From contig JAGAYH010000036.1 of NCBI GenBank assembly GCA_017940565.1, positions 1 to 64,000 on the forward strand: a stretch of DNA of 64,000 nucleotides, in the 5' to 3' direction. The position numbers were made by a program, and so were the translations under genes. This document shows positions 1-9,318 of this stretch, piece after piece. The notes under the pieces were generated by a model, which was not told the origin of the DNA, ran no database searches, and saw only the letters and a program-made list of their open reading frames with translations. Source of the DNA: Bacteroidaceae bacterium. GTDB lineage: Bacteria > Bacteroidota > Bacteroidia > Bacteroidales > Bacteroidaceae. How positions within the stretch are numbered: position 1 is the first letter of the stretch; every line of letters starts with the position of its first letter.

Positions 1-393
1 AAGATTCTTTGTTGAGTGTATCTTCATTTGGAGCCTTCCGTCCACCAGATCTTGACACATCTGAAGGATGCCTTTCTCTATTTCTGGAGCATATCGGGCA
101 TTGATAATGTCCTGACGGAATTCTTCATCATAGACAATCTTCGCCTTTTCTGCACTCTCCAACATCAACATCGTTTTGTTATGTCTGCGGAAAATATCAT
201 CGATGTTAATACCTACAAGTATCTTGATTTCCTCAACATCCTTCAACTCCTTACGAAGTTTGAAATAGCCTGAAGAACGAAAGAATCCGACAACTGCCAA
301 AAACCTGTCGAAGTTGTCCATGCCTAATGCGATGCCCTTCAATTTGTCAAAAAGGGTATTGCCTGTATCATTATTGAAAAACTTACTGCTCAT
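1..393 (-). CDS. N-terminal fragment of a PLD-like-domain superfamily II helicase (runs off the window)
   Basis: The minus strand is open without a stop from an ATG at 393 to the window edge, giving 131 residues. It begins MSSKFFNNDTGNTLFDKLKG and continues with FFRSSGYFKLRKEL and IKILVGINID. This is the conserved N-terminus of roughly 1000-residue proteins with a phospholipase-D-like nuclease domain followed by a SNF2-type helicase, often found in restriction or defence islands. The fragment ends at KIHSTKNL, just where the family has its HxK motif, so the catalytic part lies outside the window. Base composition is visibly lower in GC than genes to the right, which suggests an accessory region. 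The family call rests on recalled sequence similarity. Confidence 0.75.
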   Translation of the reverse strand, partial: MSSKFFNNDTGNTLFDKLKGIALGMDNFDRFLAVVGFFRSSGYFKLRKELKDVEEIKILVGINIDDIFRRHNKTMLMLESAEKAKIVYDEEFRQDIINARYAPEIEKGILQMCQDLVDGRLQMKIHSTKNL

Positions 394-703
394 ATATTAT
401 TGTCTATGCCTTATTGTTATGTTGCACCACAGGGGTTATCACATTTTGCGACAACCTTAGGTTTACTTTTTTCAGTTGCTTTACTCTTTTCCATAACATT
501 CTCTATGGATAATGTCTTTTCTTGGCTACAAAGTTACACTTTTTCTATTGAATAACCTTTGGTTATGTATGTATTTGCCGTTTTGTAGCTCATTTTATGT
601 TTTTGTGCAGAAGACGGATTCACAAGCTGTTTTCGTGCAAGAGTGGATTACCCCCTTGTGGTGGCAATGGAAGAAGTTGGGACTTATTCGCCCCAATGCA
701 AAA
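394..703. other. AT-rich intergenic region
   Basis: 310 bases without a supported gene. It is AT-rich and carries a -7-like box for the leftward helicase gene. It also holds the 3' flank of the secreted-protein gene ending at 704. I see no repeat or RNA here. Confidence 0.5.
529..536 (-). promoter_or_regulatory. -7 box TAACTTTG, candidate promoter of the PLD helicase
   Basis: TAACTTTG on the minus strand matches the Bacteroidetes TAnnTTTG consensus and lies about 135 nt upstream of the helicase start. No convincing -33 element is visible. Confidence 0.35.
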
Positions 704-1138
704 TTATCTGTATTCCATTTGTGCCACGATGTGGTTGAGATATAGCTCAACGGCACGTGTAATCTCGACGGGAGAACCGCTTGGGCTGAACTTGCGCGAG
801 CCGTGCTTAAGGGTGGCGCATGGAATGCTGAGGTCGGCCCAGATGCCGGCGGTGCACGTCCCCGCACAGGAGGTGCGACTGACGTATTTCGGCAGGGCGG
901 CACGCAGCGGCTCGTAGTATTTCTGGACGAAATCGTCGGAATTGAGTGTCTTGTCTTCAGCTGCGTCTTTCAGTAATTCATAGGGAACGACAAATTCCGT
1001 CGAATCGACCCAGAAGCGCATGGTTGTGGCTTCGAGGATTTCGGGCGACACGGGCTGCGACTTCCTTGCCACGGCTACATTGGACACGACCAAGCCCAGC
1101 AAGGCAATCAGAATTCTGGCGTTTAATCTGCGGAACAT
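704..1138 (-). CDS. Small secreted protein of unknown function
   Basis: 144 residues. A basic start (MFRRLNAR) and a hydrophobic stretch (ILIALLGLVVSNVAVA, about residues 8-24) form a signal peptide. The mature part is about 120 residues with two cysteines close together (TSCAGTCTAG, about residues 92-101). No catalytic motif or known domain is recognised. It starts 24 nt after the stop of the TIM-barrel gene upstream on the same strand, so it is probably its operon partner, with a GGTGGAG ribosome-binding sequence shortly before the ATG. Function unknown; an accessory to the exported glycosidase-like neighbour is only a guess. Confidence 0.6.
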   Translation of the reverse strand: MFRRLNARILIALLGLVVSNVAVARKSQPVSPEILEATTMRFWVDSTEFVVPYELLKDAAEDKTLNSDDFVQKYYEPLRAALPKYVSRTSCAGTCTAGIWADLSIPCATLKHGSRKFSPSGSPVEITRAVELYLNHIVAQMEYR

Positions 1139-1162
1139 CTTATATACTCCACCTTTCTCCGT

Positions 1163-2824
1163 TCAGAACTCGATGAAACCGGCGTTCCAAGCTCCGAGAC
1201 TGGGAACTTCGACGTATGCATTACCGTCTCCGCTGCGCTCTATCTTGAGCTTGACGGGCTTCTTGCGCAGTTCATGCCAAACGGCAGTCTTACACCTGGC
1301 AGGCAGGGCAGGCAGCGAGAAACGAAGGACGCTTTGCTCGTCGATGCGGCAATTCACCAGTCCAAGTGTGCGGATGGAGCCGTCGGTGGCGACACGCGGG
1401 ATGAGCAAACCCACAAACGGCGAGCAGCACAGGACAGGAGGAGCGGCCTTGTCTGCGAGTTTCTGGCGGAAGGCCTGTATCTCAGACGAGGGCTGCAAAT
1501 AAATGTTGACGCCCTTCATGTCGGCATCATTCAACCGGCAGAGATTATGTCCAAGACCGGGCAGAACCGGCACACCGGCAAGCGCGAAATCGAAGAGGGC
1601 GGAGTTGGTCACTCCGGCCGTATAGCCGACAGGCTGCGTTCCCTCGTTAGCACGGGCATATTTTTTGAGCACGGCGGCACCCTCGTGCATGGGGCGGAGC
1701 ATACACCGCTTCTGCACTTCAATGTCCTCTTCGCCATTATCCAAGACAAACATACTCACGGCATCGAGCCCGTAAGCCAGTGCGGCAAAACCTTCGAGCA
1801 GCACGCTCTGGCCTGTGCGCGAACCGTAGTGGCGAGGCCAGTTCTCCACTTCGGGACACCACGACTCGATGATGTCGCCACAGCCGAGAACTTTCATGTA
1901 ACGAGCCGCACTCATGCTCTTGATAATCTGGTTGGCGGGATGCAGTTTGTCGTAGTAAGCAGTACCGCCCGGCCGGTAAAAGACTTTCTTGCCACTGACT
2001 CGGGCCAGGGTGTGGAGAATGGTGCGCACTACGGTGGTGTCGCTGTCGAAGAAAGTCTTCTGGTAGCCCATCTGGGTCTCGGGCGACACGGCAGCCGTCT
2101 CTTCGGCCACGATGCGTGCTATGTTATCCAAAGACGAGATGCTGAACATCTTCCAACGCTCTGCAAGCGCCTCGTCCGCAGCCATTGCCTCATCGAGGCT
2201 TTTGCGTGTCCAGTCGCGGCCTTCCTGCCGGCTGAAATCGGCAATGCAAGTAGTACACCAGCACCCGATGCGCGAACCTTCCGTAGCCGGATAATGATTG
2301 TCGTAGCGCAAGTCGTCGTCTATCCAGACGGAACGGGGCTTAATCTGAGCGTAGAGCCGGGCCACCTGACGCATGTATTCAAGAAATGCCGGCTGACGGG
2401 GACAGTTGCAGAACTTGTCTTCCACACCCGTGGAACCCGTCCAACCAGACCACGTCTTGGCAGCCCATCCGTCGGGATTCAGCATAGAATCGCCGTGGCC
2501 GATAGTCATCTGCACCTGAACAGAAGCGCCTATGCCAATCTTGCTCAAGTCGTCCTTCGCACGTACCAACTTTTCTACGTGCTTGCGGTGCACATCCAAA
2601 GACGTCGCACTTATGCCTGTTGAAAACCACACCTCGTCGCAGCAGTCCGGATACTCGCGGAAGCCGGACAGCAGGTTTCTCCAATTGGTTTCTGAAATGG
2701 TATTTGGCATCCTGAGCCTCAACATCATAACAGGGGTTTCCCTGGCAGCCACACCGACCGACAGGGCCAAGAAAAAAAACGAAGAAACAAGCATCCTATT
2801 CATCAAACGCATTTTCATGTTCAT
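1163..2824 (-). CDS. Exported TIM-barrel protein, putative glycoside hydrolase
   Basis: 553 residues with an N-terminal signal sequence (LVSSFFFLALSVGVAA, cleavage near residue 27). The body looks like a retaining TIM-barrel glycosidase with a beta-sandwich end. SVWIDDDLRYDNH near residue 165 and a cysteine-rich GCWCTTCIADF near 187 resemble the metal-cysteine cluster of GH42-like beta-galactosidases. SWCPEVENWPRHYGSRTGQSV and FAALAYGLDAVSMFV follow. I cannot assign a family number or substrate. Several in-frame ATGs lie at the start (residues 1, 3, 5, 8); the first is used. It leads a two-gene minus-strand operon with the small secreted protein at 704-1138. Confidence 0.6.
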   Translation of the reverse strand: MNMKMRLMNRMLVSSFFFLALSVGVAARETPVMMLRLRMPNTISETNWRNLLSGFREYPDCCDEVWFSTGISATSLDVHRKHVEKLVRAKDDLSKIGIGASVQVQMTIGHGDSMLNPDGWAAKTWSGWTGSTGVEDKFCNCPRQPAFLEYMRQVARLYAQIKPRSVWIDDDLRYDNHYPATEGSRIGCWCTTCIADFSRQEGRDWTRKSLDEAMAADEALAERWKMFSISSLDNIARIVAEETAAVSPETQMGYQKTFFDSDTTVVRTILHTLARVSGKKVFYRPGGTAYYDKLHPANQIIKSMSAARYMKVLGCGDIIESWCPEVENWPRHYGSRTGQSVLLEGFAALAYGLDAVSMFVLDNGEEDIEVQKRCMLRPMHEGAAVLKKYARANEGTQPVGYTAGVTNSALFDFALAGVPVLPGLGHNLCRLNDADMKGVNIYLQPSSEIQAFRQKLADKAAPPVLCCSPFVGLLIPRVATDGSIRTLGLVNCRIDEQSVLRFSLPALPARCKTAVWHELRKKPVKLKIERSGDGNAYVEVPSLGAWNAGFIEF

Positions 2825-2863
2825 TGCAAGATTCTTTTAGTGCTATAACTATTTTTTCTCATG

Positions 2864-2871
2864 CAAATATA
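2864..2871 (-). promoter_or_regulatory. -7 box TATATTTG for the TIM-barrel operon
   Basis: TATATTTG on the minus strand lies about 40 nt upstream of the start at 2824 in an AT-rich stretch. It fits TAnnTTTG; a -33 element is not clear. Confidence 0.45.
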
Positions 2872-2950
2872 CCATTTTTCGGCACACAAGACCACACTGA
2901 TAATTTGTTTTTTCAAAAAAAGTATTTTAGCGCATTAGACGAAAAAAACG

Positions 2951-2958
2951 TAACTTTG
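2951..2958 (+). promoter_or_regulatory. -7 box TAACTTTG for the esterase/DUF5131 pair
   Basis: TAACTTTG lies 49 nt upstream of the ATG at 3008, opposite the leftward promoter at 2864, so this is a divergent promoter region. Confidence 0.5.
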
Positions 2959-3007
2959 CAACATATAAAAAAGCCAAGTGTAATCTACTAAACGACGACA
3001 AGATGGA

Positions 3008-3697
3008 ATGAAACAAACTGTTGTAATTGACAATCGCCAGTGCCTGCTATATCAAGAAGGAGAGCGTCCGAAAGCTGTACTCGTCCAGCCGTTGGGAGTA
3101 CAGGAGCGTAGTGGTATAGATGACGAAGTTGTCATAATTAGCGAGGCTACGGGAACTTCTTTCGTGATGGCCGCCATTGCCATCGAAGACTGGGAGGTGG
3201 AGCTCACTCCGTGGCACGACCCTGCCGTGTCGAAAAACCGGGAAGTTGGAGAGCACGCCCTCGACACGTTAGACTACATTACCGATCATCTCGTTCCATG
3301 GCTAACTGAACGGTATGGCAATATCCCCTTCGTTCTGGGCGGCTATTCGTTGGGAGGATTGTTTGCACGGTGGACCGTATCAAAGGTTCATTGTTTTGAG
3401 GCAGCCGCAGCCGTTTCGCCATCGCTGTGGATAGCGGCTTGGCAAGGCTTTTCTGATGCTCATGATGTTTATGCCCGTTATGTCTATCTCAGTCTCGGCG
3501 ACCGTGAGGAGCACACGCGCAACAAGGCCATCGCCCAAGTGGGTGACAACATACGTTGGGAACATGAACATCTTAAGCAAGAACTTGGCCCTGACAATAC
3601 GGTGCTGGAATGGAATCAGGGCAACCATTTCACGGACAGTGCCCGCCGCACCGCCAAGGGTTTCGCCTGGTGCATCAACAAAATAAACCAGCGATGA
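3008..3697 (+). CDS. Alpha/beta hydrolase, putative esterase
   Basis: 229 residues, cytoplasmic (no signal peptide). GGYSLGG around residue 118 is the nucleophile elbow. A later Asp and His are expected in the LSLGDREEHT and GNHFTDSA segments, consistent with an esterase of the IroE/esterase-D type. The substrate is unknown. The stop overlaps the start of the next gene in an ATGA, so the two are translationally coupled. Confidence 0.65.
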   Translation: MKQTVVIDNRQCLLYQEGERPKAVLVQPLGVQERSGIDDEVVIISEATGTSFVMAAIAIEDWEVELTPWHDPAVSKNREVGEHALDTLDYITDHLVPWLTERYGNIPFVLGGYSLGGLFARWTVSKVHCFEAAAAVSPSLWIAAWQGFSDAHDVYARYVYLSLGDREEHTRNKAIAQVGDNIRWEHEHLKQELGPDNTVLEWNQGNHFTDSARRTAKGFAWCINKINQR

Positions 3698-4437
3698 GCG
3701 AGATGTGGAACCTTTGGCACGGATGCCACCGGAAGAGCGAGGGCTGCATGCACTGCTATGTCTTCCGGCGCGATGCAGAGTTTGAGAAGGACTCAAATAT
3801 CGTAGCCAAGACGTCCAGCTTCAACCTGCCCATTCGCCGTGACCGTCAGGGAGTGTGGAAAGTACCGTCAGGCACGCTGATGTGGACGTGCTTCACGTCG
3901 GACTTCTTCATCGAAGAGGGTGATGCTTGGCGCGAAGAGGCTTGGCTGATGATTCACCGCCGGAGTGACCTTCACTTCTACATCGTCACAAAACGTCCGG
4001 AGCGGATAGCCAAATGTCTGCCAGACGATTGGGACGATGGCTACGACAACGTCACCATCAGCTGCACAATGGAGAACCAGCGTCGCTCGGACGAACGGCT
4101 ACCGTTGTTCCGTGAACTGCCTATAAGGCACAAGGCGATTATCTGTGAACCGCTGTTGGAGCGCATCGACTTCCGTGGCGGTCTCGGCTCTTGGTGCGAA
4201 CAGGTGACGGTGGGCGGTGAGTCGGGCCGCGGTGCCCGCGTGTGCGACTACGCCTGGGTGCTTGACATCCGCCGACAGTGTCTCGAAGCCAAAGTGCCTT
4301 TCCTCTTCAAGCAGACGGGTGCGCTTTTCCGTAAGGACGGCCGGCTGTATCGCATTCCGCGCAATCAGCAGATGGCACAGGCCCGAAGGGCCGCCATCGG
4401 GTTTCAAACAAACTCTATCGAAAGTTACCAACAATAG
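3694..4437 (+). CDS. DUF5131 family protein (phage Gp37/Gp68-like)
   Basis: 247 residues from the ATG that overlaps the upstream stop (ATGA). The start MSEMWNLWHGCHRKSEGCMH contains a three-cysteine motif (C-x6-C-x2-C), typical of DUF5131 and reminiscent of a radical-SAM-like iron-sulfur site. Later conserved features are TFSDFF-like TCFTSDFF, IVTKRPER, AIICEPLLE and VGGESGRGAR. These match the family, in which the TxRPER and GGESG segments are strongly conserved. The biochemical function is not established. A longer in-frame extension exists upstream, but it reads through the esterase gene and is discarded. Pairing with an esterase is unusual. Confidence 0.8.
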   Translation: MSEMWNLWHGCHRKSEGCMHCYVFRRDAEFEKDSNIVAKTSSFNLPIRRDRQGVWKVPSGTLMWTCFTSDFFIEEGDAWREEAWLMIHRRSDLHFYIVTKRPERIAKCLPDDWDDGYDNVTISCTMENQRRSDERLPLFRELPIRHKAIICEPLLERIDFRGGLGSWCEQVTVGGESGRGARVCDYAWVLDIRRQCLEAKVPFLFKQTGALFRKDGRLYRIPRNQQMAQARRAAIGFQTNSIESYQQ

Positions 4438-4499
4438 TTTCCCGAAGGGTGAGATTCCTGTCTTTGTCTGCTCTTTTGTGAAGTCACACTCCGTAAAAA

Positions 4500-4530
4500 T
4501 TTGCCAATTGTAAAAAGTTGCGTACTTTTG
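4500..4530 (+). promoter_or_regulatory. Bacteroidetes promoter: TTTG (-33), 19-nt spacer, TACTTTTG (-7)
   Basis: TTTG at 4500-4503 and TACTTTTG at 4523-4530 are separated by 19 nt, the classic Bacteroidetes spacing. They lie 36 nt upstream of the SGNH hydrolase start. This is the best full promoter match in the window. Confidence 0.75.
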
Positions 4531-4566
4531 TAATCTGAAATCTTTAACCTCTAAAAGTTCAAACGT

Positions 4567-5268
4567 ATGAAAATAATGAAGTGGGCAGGCATGGCCCTGC
4601 TGTTGTTTTGTTTGAGTGCTCCCGTGGCCGAGGCCCAGAAGCACGAGTTTGCCAACTGGAAGCGCTATGCGCAGAAGAACAAGGACCTGGGTGCTCCCGC
4701 CAAGGGCGAGAAGCGCGTGGTGCTGATGGGAAACTCCATCACCGACGGCTGGCCCAATGCCCGGCCGGAGTTTTTCAAGGACAATAAGATTATCGGCCGG
4801 GGCATCAGCGGACAGACCAGTTACCAGTTCCTGCTGCGCTTCCGCGAGGACGTCATCAACCTGCAGCCGAAGGTGGTGGTCATCAACTACGGCACGAATG
4901 ACGTGGCTGAGAATACGGGCGCGTATAACGAAGATCTGACATTCGGCAACGTGGTGTCTATGGTCGAGCTGGCCCGCTATCACAAGATGAAGGTCATTCT
5001 GACAAGCTGTCTGCCCGCCGCCGGTTTCAGTTGGAACCGTTCCATCACCGATGCCATGGACAAAATCCGCCATCTCAACGCCCGCGTGCAGGCCTATGCC
5101 AAGGAGAACAAGATTCCCTACGTGGACTACTTCAGCGCCATGGTCACGGCCGACGGCACGGCCATGAAACCCGAGCTGGCCAACGACAATCCGGGCGTGC
5201 ATCCCAATGCCAAGGGCTATGCCGTCATGGAAAGCCTGCTGCTGCCCGTCATCAAGAAACTGCGCTAA
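4567..5268 (+). CDS. Exported SGNH/GDSL hydrolase (acylhydrolase)
   Basis: 233 residues with a signal peptide (AGMALLLFCLSAPVAEA, cleavage near residue 24). All four SGNH blocks are visible: GNSITDGW (Ser nucleophile, about residue 58), GISGQTS (Gly), GTNDVAE (Asn) and the terminal NPGVHPN (Asp/His). Family members deacetylate or deacylate sugars, xylan or peptidoglycan in the periplasm. It is monocistronic with its own promoter and ends before a 21-nt-lattice repeat array between convergent genes. Confidence 0.85.
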   Translation: MKIMKWAGMALLLFCLSAPVAEAQKHEFANWKRYAQKNKDLGAPAKGEKRVVLMGNSITDGWPNARPEFFKDNKIIGRGISGQTSYQFLLRFREDVINLQPKVVVINYGTNDVAENTGAYNEDLTFGNVVSMVELARYHKMKVILTSCLPAAGFSWNRSITDAMDKIRHLNARVQAYAKENKIPYVDYFSAMVTADGTAMKPELANDNPGVHPNAKGYAVMESLLLPVIKKLR

Positions 5269-5343
5269 TGGCGTGCGACCGCATGGCCGCGGTTTTAACA
5301 CTTTTAAGTTAACTGCCCGAAAGGAAGCCTGAGTTCGGACTTT

Positions 5344-5406
5344 CGAGAAGGCACTTCGGAAATCAGAAACGGCGTTTCAAAATTTTGAAACGCCGTTTCT
5401 GTTTGC
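5344..5406. repeat. 21-nt-lattice array, 3 units (convergent gene ends)
   Basis: 15-mers begin at 5344, 5365 and 5386, each followed by 6 nt. Units two and three form a 38-nt perfect palindrome at 5364-5401 (arms AGAAACGGCGTTTCAAAA). It lies between the SGNH hydrolase and apbE, which converge, so it can serve as a bidirectional terminator stem. Confidence 0.85.
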
Positions 5407-5501
5407 CTATTTCTGGAACGGTTGATTTTCTGCGCATTATAAGGGCCGTTTTTAGTTAACAAAATCGCAACTTCAACGGCATACAGTGGTTGTTTTCGAC
5501 A

Positions 5502-6218
5502 TCAGGCCCCGCCCTGGCGTATAAAGGCCACGATAGACTGCACTTCACCCTCCACGCCGTCGGCCGTGGTGACCGACACCTCGCGCTGCCCCTCGACATA
5601 GCGGCCGGTCAGGGGATTCATAATGTGGCGGCGGCCGGCGGTGGCGTTGCCCGATGTGGTCAGACAATAGCCCGGGGCAATGTCGGACGGATTGTCGCCG
5701 AGCGAAAGAATGGAACTGTTGCCCAGATTGACGAGGGCGTTGGCGATACCTTCACCGGTCAAGAGGCGGCGCAACTGCTCGAGGGCATAACCCTTGAGCA
5801 CCCCCGAGAGGTCAACCACCAGACCGGGACGGTGGAGGCGCAGGCAACGGTCGGAGGTCAGTTCGACGTAGCGCATGAAACCAGGCTCAAAGTGGGGCGA
5901 ACACACCGTGATGTCGAACAGGCCGCCCGTGTCGCGGTGGGCCTGCAGGCAGCGGTGCAGCAGCGTGTAGAGATTGGCGGAGAGGGGCATGGGGCGCACC
6001 GTGGCCCCGGCCACGGCACGCGAGAGCTCGCTGTCGGGATTGAAGCGGTTGCCCATCTCTTCCACAGCCGCCAGGCACTCGCGCATACGTTCGCAAACCG
6101 CTCCGAAGACCTGTTCCGGTTGCGGGCCAAGCAAGAGGATGTCCACGCGGGTGTGGAGTGCCTCAAACCAGGCATAGTAACGGTTGGTCGGCGGAGCGGT
6201 ATGAAAAAGATGGGGCAC
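5502..6218 (-). CDS. apbE: ApbE-like FAD:protein FMN transferase (short, divergent)
   Basis: 238 residues. Recognisable ApbE blocks are GNRFNPDSELSR (FAD contact, about residue 57), DLSGVLKGYALE (D-x5-KG), ALVNLGNSSI, TTSGNATAGRRHIMNPLTG and VSVTTADGVEGE. ApbE covalently attaches FMN to threonine of target proteins. This copy is about 100 residues shorter than usual, has no signal peptide or lipobox, and its Mg-binding C-terminal motif (normally ADALAT) is altered to GVEGEVQS, so activity is uncertain. It is last in the operon after the DUF1080 gene (13-nt gap). No flavinylated partner is evident nearby. Confidence 0.75.
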   Translation of the reverse strand: MPHLFHTAPPTNRYYAWFEALHTRVDILLLGPQPEQVFGAVCERMRECLAAVEEMGNRFNPDSELSRAVAGATVRPMPLSANLYTLLHRCLQAHRDTGGLFDITVCSPHFEPGFMRYVELTSDRCLRLHRPGLVVDLSGVLKGYALEQLRRLLTGEGIANALVNLGNSSILSLGDNPSDIAPGYCLTTSGNATAGRRHIMNPLTGRYVEGQREVSVTTADGVEGEVQSIVAFIRQGGA

Positions 6219-6231
6219 GGCAGGGGGAAAT

Positions 6232-7587
6232 TCAGTCGTCCAGCTCGCGAATTTTCACGTTCTTGAACCACACCTCGTCGCCGTGGTCCTGCAACAGGAT
6301 GTGACCCTCGGCGGCATTGCCGAAGTTGGGCCAATTCTTATATTTGCTGTAAGCCACGAGTGCGTTCCATTCCTGGTCGTCGCGATTGTATTCGAGCAGT
6401 TTGGTGCCATTGAGCCAGTGCTCGACGTGGTGGCCCCGGACAATGATGACGGCGGTATTGAACGCGTTTATGTTAAATGGTTTCTTGTCGGGAGCCGGGA
6501 TGAGGTCGTAGAGCGAACCCAGCTTGCGGTTGCCCTTCACACCCAGTTTGGCGTCGGGATGGCGCTCGTCGTCCAATATCTGGAACTCGCAGCCGATGGC
6601 CGAGCCCTCGCCTTTGTTCAGATTCGGATCTACAAAATACTTGATGCCGCTGTTGGCTCCTTTGGTAATCTTGAAATCGACACTGAGAATGAAATTCCTG
6701 TAAGTGCGTTTGGTAACGATGTCACCGCCGTTGCTGCTCTCGCCGCCATTGCCCTTGAGCACTTTGAGGATGCCATTATCGACCGTCCAGCCCTTTTCGG
6801 GGAAGGCCGTGAGTTTGGCTCCGCGCCAGCCTTCGGTGGTTTTGCCATCCCAGAGCAGTGTCCAACCCTCGGCGGCTTCGCGGGGCGACACATAGTTGTC
6901 AATGGTATTGACCTGGGGCACGCTGCTGTCTTCGGGTGTGGCATATTGGGCCGCGTTTTTGGTGCAGATACGCAGGTTGCGCCAAGCCACAGGCCGACCC
7001 TCTTCGGCTTTGTTCTTGCCAATGGTGTGAACCTGCAGGGCGATGAAGCCCTTGGGGGTCATACAGTCCAGGAGGTCGGCGCAAGCGACACCGTTTACCC
7101 ATGTGCGGAGACGGTTGCCAATGGCTTCTATGCGCACCTTGTTCCAATCGCCGTGGCGGAAGGCCGACTGGGCGGCCGGATTCTTCGTGAGCGGATAGAG
7201 CCAGCCTCGGCGCGCCTCATCGTAGATGCCACCGGTCCAGGCACGCGGACTGGGGTCAATCTCGAACTGGTAGCCGTGCACCCTGCCGTCCTGATAAGTC
7301 TTCAGGCTCTCGCTGCGGAATTGCACGCCGGAGTTCATGCCTTCGGAAACCCGGAACTCGAATTCCAGGATGAAGTCGCCGTAGGTCTTGTTGGTGCAAA
7401 GGAACGAATTGGCCGTGTTCACCACCGTGTAGCCCACGATGGCACCGTCTTCCACCTTATAGACGGCCTTGCCGTTGCGTTGCGTCCAGCCTTTAAGGTT
7501 CTTGCCGTTGAAAAGCGACTCCCACTGCTGTGCCGAAGCCGTCGGGGCCAGCAGCACGACCATGATGATTGCTATTAACTTTTTCAT
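6232..7587 (-). CDS. Exported two-domain DUF1080 protein (3-keto-glycoside hydrolase/lyase family)
   Basis: 451 residues from the ATG at 7587. A longer frame adds 14 residues but overlaps the upstream gene's end. Signal peptide [16 protein letters not shown]. Two DUF1080 (concanavalin-like sandwich) domains follow: about residues 22-205 ([26 protein letters not shown]) and 225-450 ([43 protein letters not shown]). The family cleaves 3-keto-glycosides made by Gfo/Idh/MocA oxidoreductases. Two such oxidoreductases precede it in the operon (14-nt gap), supporting this role. The specific sugar is unknown. Confidence 0.85.
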   Translation of the reverse strand: MKKLIAIIMVVLLAPTASAQQWESLFNGKNLKGWTQRNGKAVYKVEDGAIVGYTVVNTANSFLCTNKTYGDFILEFEFRVSEGMNSGVQFRSESLKTYQDGRVHGYQFEIDPSPRAWTGGIYDEARRGWLYPLTKNPAAQSAFRHGDWNKVRIEAIGNRLRTWVNGVACADLLDCMTPKGFIALQVHTIGKNKAEEGRPVAWRNLRICTKNAAQYATPEDSSVPQVNTIDNYVSPREAAEGWTLLWDGKTTEGWRGAKLTAFPEKGWTVDNGILKVLKGNGGESSNGGDIVTKRTYRNFILSVDFKITKGANSGIKYFVDPNLNKGEGSAIGCEFQILDDERHPDAKLGVKGNRKLGSLYDLIPAPDKKPFNINAFNTAVIIVRGHHVEHWLNGTKLLEYNRDDQEWNALVAYSKYKNWPNFGNAAEGHILLQDHGDEVWFKNVKIRELDD

Positions 7588-7601
7588 CTCTTTCGGTTTG
7601 A

Positions 7602-9047
7602 TTATTTCAGTTTGTATAATTCTTCCCAACCCTTGCGCGGAGGCAGCCCGCCGGCCAACAGGGCGTTGGCGAAGGCATTGTTGGTAAATTGCTTCGTCCG
7701 TGTGTCGAAGAAGAGTTTGGTGTTGAGCCGTTGGGCTATGACACCGAGGCAGAACACCTGGCTCAGCACGCCGTTTATCTCAAACGGAGAGCGCGTCTTC
7801 TCCTGACCCATACAAGCCAGCAGGAAATTCTTCTGATGGTTGCTCGGACTCTTGGGCACCTCCGGCAATCGGTCTTTCATCTCCCGCGCTTTTTCCTCGG
7901 GAATGATGCTGAGTGTACTGCCGTGGCTTCCTCCTTTGAAAATGAGATCGCGGGTATAGATGATTTTACCCGGATTGAGTTTGGCGCGCGGGGTCTCACC
8001 TTGATTGGTCGAGGGAATGTTGGCGTTATACTGCGAGCCGCCGTAGCCCGGGGGCAATGGGGGCAGGTTGTCGAGCCCGTCGTACCAGGTGATGTCCACC
8101 GGCGGCATGCCGTCGCGTGCGGCAAAGCGGAAGAGGATGGTAGAGGAATACGGATAGAAGAAATCGTTGTGTGCTTTCTGGTTGAGCAACGTCACCTCGT
8201 AAGGCAGGCCCAAGTTGAGGAATTCGTGCACGGTGTCGAGAATGTGAGCTCCCCAGTCGCCGAGTGCGCCCATGCCGAAGTCGTACCACGAGCGCCACTC
8301 GCCCTGATGGTATTTTGAAGAATAGTCGTGCCATTGGCTGGCACCCAGCCAGGTGTCCCAGTCCATGCCCTGAGGCAGCGGTTCGGCCGCAGGCAGGTGC
8401 TTCATGTTCGGGTCGAAGCCATGCCAGCGCCGGCTGTTGTTCATGTGGGCCGTTACGGCGGTCACGTCCTTGATGATACCGGCCTCGAACCATGTCTTGA
8501 ACTGGAAATAGTTGGCTTCGGAGTGCCCCTGGTTGCCCACTTGAGTGGCCAGTTCGGGGTGACGGCGGGCCATGGCCATAAGCAGTTCAGCCTCATGGAA
8601 TGTCCGCACCATGGGTTTTTCCAGATAAATGTGCTTGCCGTGCGCCAACGCCATCATGGCCACGGGGAAGTGGATATGGTCGGGCACGGCAGCCACTACA
8701 GCCTCGAAATCGTTGCTGCCCTTCTCGAACAGTTCGCGGAAATCGCGATAGCGCTTGGCTCCGGGAAACATGTTGAGCACCTTTTGGCACTGGCGGCCGT
8801 CAAGGTCAACATCGCACAGGGCCGTCACTTCTATCATACCGGTACGCACGAAGTCGGCCACGTCCTGCTCGCCCCGGTTACCTATACCGATAAAGGCTAT
8901 CTTTACCTTTTCCTTCTTGGCCTCGGCCGTTTCGCGCGAGGTCATCATCACGGGCGACGGGGCTGCTGCCAGGCGGTGCGTGCCGCCAAGGGCAAACGTG
9001 GCGATGCCGGCTCCCATGGTTTTAAGAAAATCTCTGCGGGTTGTCAT
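7602..9047 (-). CDS. Exported Gfo/Idh/MocA-family oxidoreductase (Tat signal)
   Basis: 481 residues. The start [15 protein letters not shown] is a twin-arginine signal, so a folded NAD(P)-bound enzyme would be exported. The Rossmann fold begins at [13 protein letters not shown] (about residue 50). YLEKPMVRT carries the conserved EKP lysine near residue 142, followed by the GFO/IDH C-terminal domain ([29 protein letters not shown]). It would oxidise a sugar or glycoside, plausibly at C3, to feed the DUF1080 protein directly downstream. Confidence 0.87.
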   Translation of the reverse strand: MTTRRDFLKTMGAGIATFALGGTHRLAAAPSPVMMTSRETAEAKKEKVKIAFIGIGNRGEQDVADFVRTGMIEVTALCDVDLDGRQCQKVLNMFPGAKRYRDFRELFEKGSNDFEAVVAAVPDHIHFPVAMMALAHGKHIYLEKPMVRTFHEAELLMAMARRHPELATQVGNQGHSEANYFQFKTWFEAGIIKDVTAVTAHMNNSRRWHGFDPNMKHLPAAEPLPQGMDWDTWLGASQWHDYSSKYHQGEWRSWYDFGMGALGDWGAHILDTVHEFLNLGLPYEVTLLNQKAHNDFFYPYSSTILFRFAARDGMPPVDITWYDGLDNLPPLPPGYGGSQYNANIPSTNQGETPRAKLNPGKIIYTRDLIFKGGSHGSTLSIIPEEKAREMKDRLPEVPKSPSNHQKNFLLACMGQEKTRSPFEINGVLSQVFCLGVIAQRLNTKLFFDTRTKQFTNNAFANALLAGGLPPRKGWEELYKLK

Positions 9048-9071
9048 TGTTTAAGGGGGTTATCTGTTATT

Positions 9072-9305
9072 TTATCTTTTAACCAGCCGTTTCACGCCAT
9101 ATGCCACAAGCCGCAGAGCCGTCCAGACGGCATACAGAAACGCTGTGGCGCCGAGCACATACAAAATGGAAGTCCACAGTTCGCTGACTGGGCTCTTGTA
9201 AAGAATAATGGCCAGCACATTGAGCGCCATGGCAATAAGGAAACACACCAGCAGGGTCACCATCTCGGTGCGCACTCTCCGGGCGGGAATTACAATGTCT
9301 TTCAT
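9072..9305 (-). CDS. Small two-helix membrane protein
   Basis: 77 residues from the ATG at 9305, or 89 from one at 9341 that overlaps the upstream stop. Two hydrophobic helices are visible (MVTLLVCFLIAMALNVLAII and LWTSILYVLGATAFLYAVWT) with basic residues at the C-terminus. It sits between two Gfo/Idh genes with gaps of 13 and 24 nt. Function unknown; a membrane helper of the keto-glycoside operon is possible. Confidence 0.65.
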   Translation of the reverse strand: MKDIVIPARRVRTEMVTLLVCFLIAMALNVLAIILYKSPVSELWTSILYVLGATAFLYAVWTALRLVAYGVKRLVKR

Positions 9306-9318
9306 CTCTTCAGGGGCT

